In this document: positions 30,927 through 40,210 of the stretch, one piece after another | Position numbering within the stretch: position 1 is the stretch's first letter | Layout: each line of letters opens with the position of its first letter | Source: Cyanidium caldarium | Taxonomy: Eukaryota; Rhodophyta; Bangiophyceae; Cyanidiales; Cyanidiaceae | Length of the DNA: 64,000 nt | Direction: 5' to 3' | Assembly: GCA_026184775.1 (NCBI GenBank) | Contig: JANCYW010000002.1 | Location: 310,001-374,000 of the forward strand | The notes under the pieces: model-generated | Told to the model about the DNA's origin: nothing | The model's database searches: none | What the model saw: only the letters and a program-made list of their open reading frames with translations | Made by a program: the position numbers and the translations under genes

Positions 30927-31703
30927 TCAGGAGGATGCGTTTGATGGCGGCGAGGTCGGCGCCGCTCGATGGAGTCGCCGCCGACGCCTGGTCGCCGTTG
31001 GCGAAGATGGTGGCGATGTCGATGGAGCCAAATCCGCGTCCTCTCCGGCGCCCGCTTCCTCCTCCATCGATGCGGAACGCTGGTCATCCGCGATGGGCAC
31101 CTTGTGGCGTTGCCGCATCGAGTGAATCAATGCGTCAATATCCACGTCATCGTCCGATACGTCGGTGTCGTCCGCACTCCCGGCGACTACATTCGTCACG
31201 GCTGCCTTGTCGCTCGCAGTTTCCGGCTCTCCGTCAAACCGATCGACATTCTCCTCCCTGCGTCCCGCCTGCATCCCATCCTCTCCCGTTCCGACCTCGT
31301 GCCGCAGCGGTGAGGCTGGAGCGTACGCCTCGCGCATCGCATCCAGCGCCTCGCGCAGCGATCTCACCCACGCCAACTCGGCTCGCGCCACAAACGCCGG
31401 CAGCGACCGTTCTGGCGCCAGGCCATACTGCCAGCGGCGCAATAACCGCAGCACGTCGGCCAGCTCGCGGCGCACTTCTCTCCCCGACGCGCTCTCCAGC
31501 GGCGGTTGCCGTCGCCAGTGCTTACACACCATCCGGTGCAGCGCGGGCAATCCGTCGGCACACAGTAACCGATCCGCGGTGATCGGTGTGGGCAGCCGAC
31601 GCCGTCGCTTCCTCGGCGCTGCCGTCCCGAAGTGCGGTGCAGTTCCCGGTTGCCGATCGGGCGCGTTCCCCGCTTCTCCATTCCCGTTGTTCGCCGTCGC
31701 CAT
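30927..31703 (-). CDS. TIPIN: Tipin/Swi3/Csm3 replication fork protection protein
   Basis: Tipin pairs with Timeless/Tof1 to stabilise stalled replication forks and couple them to checkpoint signalling. The Swi3 domain is at about residues 37-125: LPTPITADRLLCADGLPALHRM, then ELADVLRLLRRWQYGLAPE and LPAFVARAELAWVRSLREAL. The basic run RKRRRR just before it is a likely nuclear signal. The second half is acidic and disordered, as usual for the family. I chose the ATG at 31703 because the frame upstream lacks conservation. An E2F-like site (TTGGCGCG at 31838-31845) lies about 135 bp upstream, fitting S-phase expression. Confidence 0.85.
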   Translation of the reverse strand: MATANNGNGEAGNAPDRQPGTAPHFGTAAPRKRRRRLPTPITADRLLCADGLPALHRMVCKHWRRQPPLESASGREVRRELADVLRLLRRWQYGLAPERSLPAFVARAELAWVRSLREALDAMREAYAPASPLRHEVGTGEDGMQAGRREENVDRFDGEPETASDKAAVTNVVAGSADDTDVSDDDVDIDALIHSMRQRHKVPIADDQRSASMEEEAGAGEDADLAPSTSPPSSPTATRRRRRLHRAAPTSPPSNASS

Positions 31704-31837
31704 CAAGCCTCTACTAGATTTCCAAGCAGTCAGCAAGCACACCACGCCACGGTACCCAATTCCGCGCACGCCGCCCGCCTTTCCGACTGCCGGTCTCTCG
31801 CGAGCGCCCACCTTGTGAACTTGCGCCTCTCAGGCCG

Positions 31838-31845
31838 CGCGCCAA
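31838..31845 (-). promoter_or_regulatory. E2F-like site upstream of TIPIN
   Basis: The minus strand reads AATTGGCGCG, one mismatch from TTTGGCGCG, within the 225 bp region shared with divergent NTF2. Use by E2F is inferred only. Confidence 0.3.
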
Positions 31846-31928
31846 TTCCCATTCTGCGCGCCCACGTCCTGTTCGTTGCGCTCGCTAGACAGCCGGACCG
31901 CTGACGCCTCCACTTGTCCGCCCTTCTC

Positions 31929-32324
31929 ATGAGCAGCAAGCCACAGTGGGAAGCGGTGGCGGAGGCGTTCGTCACACATTACTACGCGGTGTTCGATGCG
32001 GATCGATCACAGCTGTCGTCCCTGTACCGCGAGCCGTCCATGTTGACGTTCGAGGGGACGGCGTGCATGGGCCCGCAGGCCATCGTGCAGAAGCTCGTGT
32101 CGCTGCCGTTTCAAAAGGTGCAACACCAGGTGGTGACTTGTGATGCCCAACCGGTGTTGCCAGAGTCGCTGAACGGCATTCTGGTGTTTGTGAACGGTAA
32201 CTTGGTGGTGGACGACGGCGGACAGCCGCTCAAGTTTGCGCAGGTGTTCCATCTGATGCCGGATCAGAGCAACCCGCAGGCGTTTTGGGTATACAATGAC
32301 TTGTTCCGTTTAAATTACGGATGA
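31929..32324 (+). CDS. NTF2: Nuclear transport factor 2
   Basis: NTF2 carries Ran-GDP into the nucleus by binding nucleoporin FG repeats. The 131-residue protein covers the full fold with the usual order of motifs: AEAFVTHYYAVFDADRSQLSSLY, GPQAIVQKLVSLPFQKVQHQ, DAQPVLPESLNGILVFVNGNL, KFAQVFHLMPD, and the terminal FWVYNDLFRLN. Length is nearly identical to yeast and animal NTF2. The start is the ATG at 31929; a slightly longer frame begins with TTG. It is divergent from TIPIN and convergent with RPB8 (47 bp). Confidence 0.96.
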   Translation: MSSKPQWEAVAEAFVTHYYAVFDADRSQLSSLYREPSMLTFEGTACMGPQAIVQKLVSLPFQKVQHQVVTCDAQPVLPESLNGILVFVNGNLVVDDGGQPLKFAQVFHLMPDQSNPQAFWVYNDLFRLNYG

Positions 32325-32371
32325 TGAAGGCGGTCGGGTCGGTCGGCCGGTCGGTCAGCGGCGGCTATCGC

Positions 32372-32842
32372 TCAGATCTTCTTCATCAATAGGTAGACGC
32401 GCGTGTCCACCGGAAACTCCGACCAGTTCAGCGCCCTCCGCTGCCCACGCAACGACATGAGCAGCCCACCGAAACTCACACACACCATGGCGGTCTGTGC
32501 GTCCACCGTCGCCTGCTGAAACACCCGGCCGCACATGACGTAGTCGTATCGGTCCATCAGCGTCGGCTCGCCGCTCTGATCGTACGTGCCGTCGCACGGC
32601 GTACCGTCTAGTCGGATGCTCGACGTCAGCGACAGGATAAATCGCTCCCCAGAATGTACAGGATACAGCTGACTGTGCAAGTCCAGCGTCAGCGCCACTT
32701 TGTAGCTCTCCGACTGCGCGGTGATGCGGCTCACCCGGTCGAAGCGCTTGTCCCGCACCTTGCCCAGCGACGGATTCTTCGGATCCTTGTACACCATGTC
32801 CACATCCTCGCACACAAACGAGTCTTCAAATATGGTGGCCAT
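32372..32842 (-). CDS. RPB8: RNA polymerase I/II/III shared subunit RPABC3 (RPB8)
   Basis: RPB8 is a small OB-fold subunit common to all three nuclear RNA polymerases. The 156-residue protein shows the family features: FEDSFVCEDVDMVYKDPKNP, FDRVSRITAQSESYKVALTLDLHSQLYPV (abbreviated), DYVMCGRVFQ and GGLLMSLRGQRRAL. Length is close to the usual 145-150 residues. The ATG at 32842 gives the canonical N-terminus; frame further upstream is leader sequence. A TATA box lies about 105 bp upstream (32948-32954). Confidence 0.95.
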   Translation of the reverse strand: MATIFEDSFVCEDVDMVYKDPKNPSLGKVRDKRFDRVSRITAQSESYKVALTLDLHSQLYPVHSGERFILSLTSSIRLDGTPCDGTYDQSGEPTLMDRYDYVMCGRVFQQATVDAQTAMVCVSFGGLLMSLRGQRRALNWSEFPVDTRVYLLMKKI

Positions 32843-32947
32843 GTGGGAGGCAAGGGAGACGTGGGTTGCCAGGTGAGAGGCGCGGAAGCGGAACCGCCGC
32901 GGTGCGACCCGGGATGTCTTCGCGCAAGTCGCGACGGATGCGCGCAC

Positions 32948-32954
32948 CCTTTAT
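32948..32954 (-). promoter_or_regulatory. TATA box upstream of RPB8
   Basis: The minus strand reads CGTATAAAGGG, about 105 bp before the RPB8 ATG. It shares the core CGTATAAAGG with the element upstream of TruD. Confidence 0.5.
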
Positions 32955-33015
32955 ACGACGGGGGCCGTGAGAGCGTGCGACGATGCAGTTCTTAGAACGC
33001 GCGGCAGTGCCCTCT

Positions 33016-35349
33016 TCAAGTATACACCAGCAGGCCGTCCTCTAGCGCTTGCAATTCGTGCGGCGGTATCTCCACAATGCGCCGGCTCGCCGTGTCAAAG
33101 CGGTACGGCACGCGACCCAACTCGCCGTCAAAGCGGTTCTTGCGGACGTCCAGGTACTTGAAGTGGTCGCCGTTCTGCACGATGATCACGTTGTCGGCCT
33201 CCTGGGTGGCCTTGGCGCTGCCAAACACGCTGGACGTCTTGAGCGCCTGGTCGTCGTCCTCCTTGCGCGGATGGATTACCAGCGAGACGTGGACGTTGTT
33301 GTGCGTGGCGAACAGGCGGAACTTTTCCACCGCGCGGTCCATGATCTCGAAGCGCTCATAGCCGCGGCCCTGCCCGCTGGTCATAAACTGCAGATTGTCT
33401 AACACCACGTGCGACACGTCGTACACGTAGGCGGCATACTCCATGGCGTGGATGACTTGCTCCACGTCGCTCGAGCCAAAAAAGCGCAAAAAGTAGAGCG
33501 GCAGCCGCTCAAAGCGCTCGGCATGCGTGTCGAATTCCGGCAGCAGCTGCTCGGCGCTGATGCCGGTGTACTGCGACAGCATCATCTTGGCCATGCGCAC
33601 GTTGCTGATCTCGAACGATCCCCACAGTGTGTTGGCGCCCTGCTGGCAAAAGTCCAGCGACATCTGCGACAGCACGGTGGTCTTGCCGATGCCGGTCGGG
33701 CCGGTAAACACCGACAGTTCACCGCGGCGGTGGCCTTTCAGGATGCGGTTCAGGCCGGGCAGCGTCACGCTCTGGATGCCGCGCACCTGCTGCGGATTGG
33801 CCAGTTCGCGCTGCACCTCGTCGCGCAGCTCGGCAAAGGTAACGATGCGCTCGTGCGGCAGCGGGCGCGCCTTGCGCAGTATCTCCTGCAGATCCATGCC
33901 CTTGAGCAGCGCCTCGTTGGCGTCCTTGGGGCCGGCGCCGTTCCCGCTGCCCACCAGCAGACACCGCTGCATGCCCAGTTTGCGGGCAAATTGGCACGCA
34001 CCCTCCTGCCCGGGGATGTCATCGTCCAGCCAGAGGTAGATCTTCCGAAAGCCCTCCAGCAGCGGCAACAGCTGCGGCGGCAAGGAGCGCGCGCCGTTCG
34101 GCAGCGACACGGCCGCCATGCCGGTGGCCTGATGCACTGCCATGGCATCGAATTCGCCCTCGGTCAGCACGACCGACTCGGCGTCCGCTGGCACCGTGTG
34201 CAGCCCGAAGAGGCCCCACACGCCCCCGCGCGGTTCCAGTCGCATGGCCGACTTGCGCGTGATGGAGCGGATCTTCACCCGCAGCACCGCCGCCGGCGGG
34301 CTGGGCATCTCGGCGGCCTGACCACAATCGTCATGGGCAGCCGCGTCGGTGGTGCTCCATTCGGGAACGATCCACGGGAAGGTGACGCAGTCGTGGTCGG
34401 TCCAACGGTCGCCACTGCCGCCGACGTCGTCCGGAAACGGCAATCGCGCCGCCCCAACACGATACTTGCGGGCCACCTCCACCGACAGACCGCGAGCTGC
34501 CAAATACTGCAGCACTGCCGTCGAGTGGGACAGGCCGTGCTCGTAGGCGGCGGCCACCGCGGGATCCAGTATTCGACGCGGCGGGGCCGCCGGCCCGCTC
34601 GGGTCACATCCGGCAGCCGTCTCCGCCGCCGGCCCGCCGGCATCAGCAGCAACATCGCCAGCTACTCGCGGCAACACGCCGCGCCAATTCGTCGGCTCCA
34701 TCACGTCGCCCAGGCGATACTTCAAATCCCAGTGGTTGCCTTTGGCGCCGCACCGATGGCAGAAGTACACCCCGCTGTCCGTGTGCACGTACAGCTTGAA
34801 CAGGTTATCCGCTTTGCCCTTGGTGGCGGGACAGAAGGGGCATATGCGCACCACCGCGTGCTGATCGACCACGCGCGTCTGCAACCCCTTGCGCTCCAGG
34901 TACGATACCAGCTCGCCGGGCTGCAACCGGAAATGCCGCGACACGAACGGGGCTCGCCGCTCCCACTCGCCCAGCTCGTTGACCGAACAACTCCCGGAGT
35001 CGGCAAACGATGTCCACCGGGCGGTCGCGTTGGCGGTGCCGCTGCCGTGCGTATTGGCAGTGTTGGCGGTTCGCGCCCGCCGCGTTGCCGCTGACCGGCC
35101 GACATCGGCGCTCGCCACCGGTTCGCCGTACAGCTCCGCAGCGAAATCCATCTCCGGCGGCTCGGCACCCGCATCTCCCCCGGTTGCCTCGCTGCCCGAC
35201 GCTGAACCTCCTCGGCGCGGTACACTGGCGTTCCATCGCACTGCCGAACGCCTCCCGCCTGCCCGCAACGGCGGCGTCCGTCGTCGCCCCAACAAGCGTT
35301 GCGTCAGCTCCTTTCGCCACCCCACCGACGCACACGTCGGCCACCGCAT
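33016..35349 (-). CDS. Organellar primase-helicase Twinkle
   Basis: Twinkle is the T7 gp4-like replicative helicase of mitochondria and, in plants and algae, also plastids. The 777-residue protein has an Arg-rich targeting leader. A four-cysteine zinc-binding primase module begins near residue 170 (CPFCPATKGKADN, then FCHRCGAKGNHW). The TOPRIM domain is near residue 390 (VLTEGEFDAMAVHQATG, then KIYLWLDDDIPGQEG), and the RecA-like helicase has Walker A GPTGIGKTT near residue 549 and Walker B VVLDNLQFM. An intact zinc finger and TOPRIM predict primase activity, as in plants and unlike animal Twinkle. The ATG at 35349 was used because the longer frame begins with GTG. Confidence 0.93.
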   Translation of the reverse strand: MRWPTCASVGWRKELTQRLLGRRRTPPLRAGGRRSAVRWNASVPRRGGSASGSEATGGDAGAEPPEMDFAAELYGEPVASADVGRSAATRRARTANTANTHGSGTANATARWTSFADSGSCSVNELGEWERRAPFVSRHFRLQPGELVSYLERKGLQTRVVDQHAVVRICPFCPATKGKADNLFKLYVHTDSGVYFCHRCGAKGNHWDLKYRLGDVMEPTNWRGVLPRVAGDVAADAGGPAAETAAGCDPSGPAAPPRRILDPAVAAAYEHGLSHSTAVLQYLAARGLSVEVARKYRVGAARLPFPDDVGGSGDRWTDHDCVTFPWIVPEWSTTDAAAHDDCGQAAEMPSPPAAVLRVKIRSITRKSAMRLEPRGGVWGLFGLHTVPADAESVVLTEGEFDAMAVHQATGMAAVSLPNGARSLPPQLLPLLEGFRKIYLWLDDDIPGQEGACQFARKLGMQRCLLVGSGNGAGPKDANEALLKGMDLQEILRKARPLPHERIVTFAELRDEVQRELANPQQVRGIQSVTLPGLNRILKGHRRGELSVFTGPTGIGKTTVLSQMSLDFCQQGANTLWGSFEISNVRMAKMMLSQYTGISAEQLLPEFDTHAERFERLPLYFLRFFGSSDVEQVIHAMEYAAYVYDVSHVVLDNLQFMTSGQGRGYERFEIMDRAVEKFRLFATHNNVHVSLVIHPRKEDDDQALKTSSVFGSAKATQEADNVIIVQNGDHFKYLDVRKNRFDGELGRVPYRFDTASRRIVEIPPHELQALEDGLLVYT

Positions 35350-35587
35350 GGATGAGTGTGTGTGGGTGGGTGTGGTTGCACCAATGGGGCCTGCCCAGGA
35401 CGGCAGGATTGCCGCACCGTTCTGTCCCGCAGGCCCGTTGCACCCACGTGGCGGTGCCCGGGGCGAATCGCAGAGCGCGCGACAGCGACGCCGCGCCGAA
35501 CGCGCTTTCCGGCGTCGCTGCACCACCCAGGAGCGACGATCACGGACGGCAGGTAAACTGGAGCGGTAAAGCGGAGTCTACACACCT

Positions 35588-38500
35588 ATGGACAGCTGGG
35601 AGGAGAGTCGAATACGACAGCTGTTGCAAGACGCCGCCGTTTCGGACACTCGGGCTGCGGAGGATTTCCTCTTGCAACTCCAGCAGGTGCTGCAGTCGTT
35701 GCCGCGACGGAGGCTGGCGGCGCGCCAGCTGGAGCCGGCGAGCAAGGTACTGCTGGCGGAGGCGGCTGCTGTGTATCGCGTGCGCAACGAGGAGGCGCGA
35801 GTGGAGTTTCAGGCGCCGGAAAAGATTGTTATCGTGGGCAGTTTCTTGTTGCGGACCGCTGTCCGCGACGATCACAACGTGGATCTGGCGGTGCTCATCC
35901 CGCCGGCCTGTCTCTACGAAAAGGACTATCGAGATTTTCGCTACCACGACCGCCGCCTACTGTATTTGGTGGAGTTGGCGCGGGCGCTGCAGGCGTCGGG
36001 AAAGTTTGAATGGCTGCGTTTCGGGGAGCTGTGGGAAACCGCCTCCGAACGACCGGAGACGGACCCTCCGGTGCGCAAGCCGGTGCTGTTCCTACAACCG
36101 CGACAGCAGTCGTTCGTGCTGCGCGTAATGCCGGTGATACAACGCGGTCAATTTGATGCCCGCAAACTGCGCCCCGAGCGCGGCAATCTGCGTTCCGCAG
36201 CGCCAAACGCGGCCACCCCGCTCTATAACCGCAGCATCACCGACGACATGGCGCCCATGGACGACCTGGTTTTCTGCCATGAAGCTGCCGAGAAGTTTTA
36301 TGGATTTCGCGACCTGGTTCGATTGCTCAAGTTGTGGCGCAACAACCGCGGGCTGTCGCGATACGACGGCGGGCCGGAGTTGCGACGGCTGCGCTCCAGC
36401 CACTACCTGACCATGCAGATGGCGCGACTGGTTCACGCCGACCGCATTCCGCCGCGGGCCACCGTACGGCATGCACTGCACGTGGCCTTTGCGGCGCTGG
36501 CCGCCGAGGGCGATCGGCACGGCTTCGCCTTGCGGGAGGTGCAAGCGGCGCTGGCGGCGACCGAATCCCCGCTGGCCGCGGTCGACGAGGCCGGCGGCCT
36601 GCTGCCATCTCTGTTTACCAATAGCGTGGAGCCTATCGGGCATTTTGACATGTTGCTGGTGTTGCGCCCGGCGGATGCTGCTTCCGCACCGTCTCTGCGT
36701 CAGGAAGTGTCGCGCATGGAGGCGTTGTGGGAGGCGGCGCTGGGCGACCGGGTTACGTGCGTGGTTCCCCTGCGGCTGGCACCAAACGAAGGTGATGCCT
36801 CGTGCGCTCATGCCGTGCTAGGGGTATGTCTGAATGGTGCCAACGCGTATCGCCTGGTGGACCGCCATCCCGACGAGCGCCTGTTCGGCGGCGAAAAAGT
36901 GGAGCTGCGACGCTTCAAGACGGGCGAGGTGCTGCCGGCGATCGTGTGGGCGACGCGCCCGCAGGATCGGATGGAGGTGCCGATGCGCATCGTGCGGCAC
37001 GTGTTGCGACAGCACTTTCCGCAGTATCACGTCGACTCCACGATGCTGGTGCTAGAGCGGGCGTTTCTGCCGCGCCAATGGCACAGCGATTACGACCTGG
37101 CCGGTCAGTCGGTGTTGGCGGCCGACCCGCAATCGCCGGCGCTGTTCGACGCCGAGTGCCTTCGCCTGCAACAAACGCTGGGCGCGTTGGCGAATTTGTT
37201 GATGGCCCGCACCGGTGAGCACGCCCTGAGCACCCGCTTGCCGCTGAATATCGTTGCGGTGCGGCCGACGGCGCGCGGCGGCGAGGCGCTGCGGCGGACG
37301 GCGGTGGCGTGGCCGCGACTGCAACGAGGTGCGGGCGACAACTGTGTGGCGCAGGCGGCGGTCACCGCGTGCGTTGAATTCGAGAGCAGCCGCGAGTGGC
37401 CCGGTGCCGATGCCGACGCCGCGGTGCATCGGGCCGTGCGCGTGGCCTTTGCCATTGCGATCGGCAAGCTGTTGCAACGGGCGGCGCCGACGATGGACGG
37501 GGGTGATTCCCAGCGGTTGGCGGTGCAGGTGAACGACCGTGGCGAACTGCATGTCATCATGGACGACTTTCCGATATGCTTGCAACTGCAAACGCCGACG
37601 GATTCGGCGACGGTGGACGCATCGGCGCGGCTACATGCGCAGTTGAGCGCGGTGTCCCATCGGCATGTGGGATATGGAGGCGCGTGTCGGTTGGTGAAGC
37701 GGTTCATGGCCGCTCATTTTCTGCTGGACCGAAGCGGTGTGGACGGTCTGGCGGTCGAGGCGGTCGACTTGATGGTGGCGCGGCTGTTCACCGCCCCGCA
37801 ACCGTTCGCGCAGCCGCCGTGCACCGCTTTCGGTGGCCTGGTTCGCTTCCTGCACCTGTTCGCCAAGATGCCCGTCGGTCGCGACGGGAGTAAGGTGGCG
37901 GTGGTGTTGTTGGTGCCGAATTTGTCGGAGGACGAAAATGCGAACGCCTTGTTGGCAGCGACGGCGACGACATGTACGGTGCCGCTGCGGTTGTGCACCG
38001 CCGACGATCCAGCGGGCACTCGCCTGACCAGCGCGGTGGCGGCCGGCGTGGTGCGGCGACTGTGTGCCGTGGCGCGCGCCGCCCTGAAACACCTGGCGCA
38101 CACCGCCGTGCAAGAGGCGAACATGGATGCCGACGAGCTGGGAGCGATGTTGCGGCCGCCGCCACCGCAACTGTTCGGCGACCTGGTGATCGAGTTGAAC
38201 GCCGCGGCCGTGCCACATGTGCCGCTGCGGCTGGATGTGCGCGAGGCCGACATGCGACGATACCGGCGCCACCGCTGGATGCCGGCCGCTGGCGCCAAAC
38301 TCGTCTCCGAGCAGCGGGTGTTGGTGGCTTTCGACCCGGTGGAGTCGTTTACGGCGTGGCTGCGGTGCCAGTGGGGCAAGCTGCTGGTGTTTTTGCGCGA
38401 CATCTACGGCGGCACGGTGATCGCGGGCACCTGGCGGGACGCGGCCACGGCATCGCGTCCCTTCTCGCTGGTGCACGCGGGGTACTCCCGGCCGGTACGT

Positions 38501-38620
38501 GCCGCCGACAGCCGGTTGGCGGTGAACGTCGACGAGATGGTGCACGAGATTTACCGGGCGGGCGAGGGCATGGTGCGGTCAGTGCGGGTCGTTCGAAAGC
38601 CGACGACAAGTGAGAAATAA
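35588..38620 (+). CDS. UTP22: UTP22/NOL6 (Nrap) SSU processome protein
   Basis: UTP22 is a large nucleolar protein of the UTP-C complex in the small-subunit processome and binds Rrp7. The 1,010-residue frame matches the Nrap family through its nucleotidyltransferase-like blocks: KIVIVGSFLLRTAVRDDHNVDLAVLIP, the nearby KDYRDFRYHDRRLLYLVELARAL, FVLRVMPVIQRG, and LLKLWRNNRGLSRYD. Later blocks include FLPRQWHSDYDLAG and the final KLLVFLRDIYGGTVIAGTWR. Length agrees with the family (about 1,000-1,200). The TAA stop at 38618 lies inside an AATAAA hexamer. It is divergent from Twinkle and convergent with the sulfotransferases. Confidence 0.93.
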   Translation: MDSWEESRIRQLLQDAAVSDTRAAEDFLLQLQQVLQSLPRRRLAARQLEPASKVLLAEAAAVYRVRNEEARVEFQAPEKIVIVGSFLLRTAVRDDHNVDLAVLIPPACLYEKDYRDFRYHDRRLLYLVELARALQASGKFEWLRFGELWETASERPETDPPVRKPVLFLQPRQQSFVLRVMPVIQRGQFDARKLRPERGNLRSAAPNAATPLYNRSITDDMAPMDDLVFCHEAAEKFYGFRDLVRLLKLWRNNRGLSRYDGGPELRRLRSSHYLTMQMARLVHADRIPPRATVRHALHVAFAALAAEGDRHGFALREVQAALAATESPLAAVDEAGGLLPSLFTNSVEPIGHFDMLLVLRPADAASAPSLRQEVSRMEALWEAALGDRVTCVVPLRLAPNEGDASCAHAVLGVCLNGANAYRLVDRHPDERLFGGEKVELRRFKTGEVLPAIVWATRPQDRMEVPMRIVRHVLRQHFPQYHVDSTMLVLERAFLPRQWHSDYDLAGQSVLAADPQSPALFDAECLRLQQTLGALANLLMARTGEHALSTRLPLNIVAVRPTARGGEALRRTAVAWPRLQRGAGDNCVAQAAVTACVEFESSREWPGADADAAVHRAVRVAFAIAIGKLLQRAAPTMDGGDSQRLAVQVNDRGELHVIMDDFPICLQLQTPTDSATVDASARLHAQLSAVSHRHVGYGGACRLVKRFMAAHFLLDRSGVDGLAVEAVDLMVARLFTAPQPFAQPPCTAFGGLVRFLHLFAKMPVGRDGSKVAVVLLVPNLSEDENANALLAATATTCTVPLRLCTADDPAGTRLTSAVAAGVVRRLCAVARAALKHLAHTAVQEANMDADELGAMLRPPPPQLFGDLVIELNAAAVPHVPLRLDVREADMRRYRRHRWMPAAGAKLVSEQRVLVAFDPVESFTAWLRCQWGKLLVFLRDIYGGTVIAGTWRDAATASRPFSLVHAGYSRPVRAADSRLAVNVDEMVHEIYRAGEGMVRSVRVVRKPTTSEK

Positions 38621-38657
38621 ACGGGTAGGATGCGCGTGCGCGCCCTCTCTTCCTATC

Positions 38658-39680
38658 TCAAGACGGCGGCCACAGGCCGTACCCGAATCGCTCGTAATCC
38701 TCTCGGTAAAGTTGTCGCACGCGACGAGCCAAATCCTCGTTGACGTACGCCTTGAGCCAAGTGGCCGCCGAGCGCGCATGCAACGAGGTCGCCTGGCCAT
38801 GTTCGCGTCTGCGGCGATGTTCCGTGGCCCAGCGGGCGCCGTACACCCCGAACCACTCCGCGTATACACGGCGGATGGCGGCCAAATCCTCCAGCTGTAC
38901 CACCTCACTGAGTGCCTCTCGGGGCAGGGAGCGGAATAAGCAAAAAGCCGACTGTGGTCGCCAATGCTCGTCGGTGCTATTCAGTCCTTCGGGACGGGCA
39001 TGCGCGACGGACTCGAGCACGCGCACAAAGCTGGCAAAGGAGCCCACCGGCCGGTCGTTGAAGGGATCGCGCGCAAAGTCGCGCTCGCGTTGCAGCTTGT
39101 CCAAATACGCGGACAGCACCCGCGTCAGCGGATGGCGCACCACCGCGCTATACTGCCACGTCGGGCGCTGCAGGAGTTGGGCGATGTATGCGTCGGGAAA
39201 GTCGCTCAGCTGCACCAGCCGTTTGGCGGCGAACGGATGTATGAGCGTCAAGTCAGCCGGGTTGGTCGGTTCCAAGTGCAAGCCCACCGCATGCGCCAGC
39301 GATAATGAACGCAGCAACGTGCTGCCCGCTTTGGGTATCGTGCACAGCAGTCGCTGATCGCGCGGAAACGCGATCACGTCCACCATCACCCCTTTGAGCG
39401 ACTCGCGCCATTGCGGGTCCAACTGCACCGTAAAGTTGCGCGGCAGTTGCCGCGGACGCGTGTGCGTCGTGTGCCCCAGCTGAAAACACTGCACATCGCC
39501 GTCAGCGCCGGTCAGGTGGTGCGCACACCAGCCTACCAGTATGGAACGCGAGCGTAGACTTGCGAAAGCCAAAAGGCCGATCAGGGCCACGAGGACGAGA
39601 ACGGGCGTGCGCCTCGTTGCACTCAGACACCTCTGCGCATATGCCAGAGCCCTCTTCAAGTGCCGCAATCCTTGCCGCAT
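38658..39680 (-). CDS. Golgi-type sulfotransferase, tandem copy 1
   Basis: This is a 340-residue type II membrane protein: a short basic cytosolic tail, one transmembrane helix (about residues 26-42, VLVLVALIGLLAFA) and a lumenal sulfotransferase domain. The PAPS-binding elements are visible: a 5'-phosphosulfate loop CTIPKAGSTLLRSL (about 113-126) and a 3'-phosphate-binding segment VVRHPLTRVLSAYLDK (about 181-196). This pattern matches the sulfotransferase-2 family (carbohydrate 4-O-/HNK-1-like), which transfers sulfate from PAPS to sugar hydroxyls. The acceptor is unknown; wall or matrix polysaccharides are a plausible guess for a red alga. The frame extends 180 codons upstream without similarity to the paralogues, so I start at 39680. 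Confidence 0.86.
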   Translation of the reverse strand: MRQGLRHLKRALAYAQRCLSATRRTPVLVLVALIGLLAFASLRSRSILVGWCAHHLTGADGDVQCFQLGHTTHTRPRQLPRNFTVQLDPQWRESLKGVMVDVIAFPRDQRLLCTIPKAGSTLLRSLSLAHAVGLHLEPTNPADLTLIHPFAAKRLVQLSDFPDAYIAQLLQRPTWQYSAVVRHPLTRVLSAYLDKLQRERDFARDPFNDRPVGSFASFVRVLESVAHARPEGLNSTDEHWRPQSAFCLFRSLPREALSEVVQLEDLAAIRRVYAEWFGVYGARWATEHRRRREHGQATSLHARSAATWLKAYVNEDLARRVRQLYREDYERFGYGLWPPS

Positions 39681-40210
39681 GATGAGACGCTCAGACTTAG
39701 AAACGTTGGCGGGACACCGACCGAGAATGGCGGGCCCGTTGCGAGGCGTTGAAATCGAGTCGCAGGGTATACACACACGCTGTCCGGAAAGACGGAATTG
39801 GCGGCGGCGGCGACTGTCCGATTTTGCACGCGCCAATGGGCGATGGGTCGGTGCGCACGTGCGAAAGTCTCGTAGCGACGGGCACATGTCTGAGCGAGGG
39901 CACGTGTTTCTCACAGGAAAGGAAAAGCCACGAGTGTTGTGCTCTTGAGTGGGGACGATTTGCTGTACAATATCGGGACACCCGTCGCATTTTATCTCGT
40001 CGGCTTTCCAGTTGTCTCTGGCAACCGCGCTACCAAGAGTCGTTCGGCAGGCCGATAAGCCACTTGATTGGCGCTCGCTCGCAGTGTTACCAGATTGGAC
40101 TCGGTCGCGACGAGAAGGCGCATCCCTCGTTGCCATCTGCGCTCTCGGAACGTTGCCATCTCTCCACAAGCGCGCACCCTCTGCCTGCCCAAACTTCCGC
40201 CTCGCACACC
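39681..40210. other. Spacer between sulfotransferase copies 1 and 2
   Basis: This 530 bp stretch holds the copy 1 promoter and leader. A frame from copy 1 stays open through it, but its sequence has no similarity to the paralogues. I see no repeat at its ends that would mark how the duplication arose. Confidence 0.4.

Noticed and set aside
33409-35094. A 561-codon open frame on the plus strand opposite Twinkle
   Set aside because: The minus strand carries clear Twinkle motifs. The plus frame is His/Gln/Arg-rich noise that arises in GC-rich DNA opposite a real gene.
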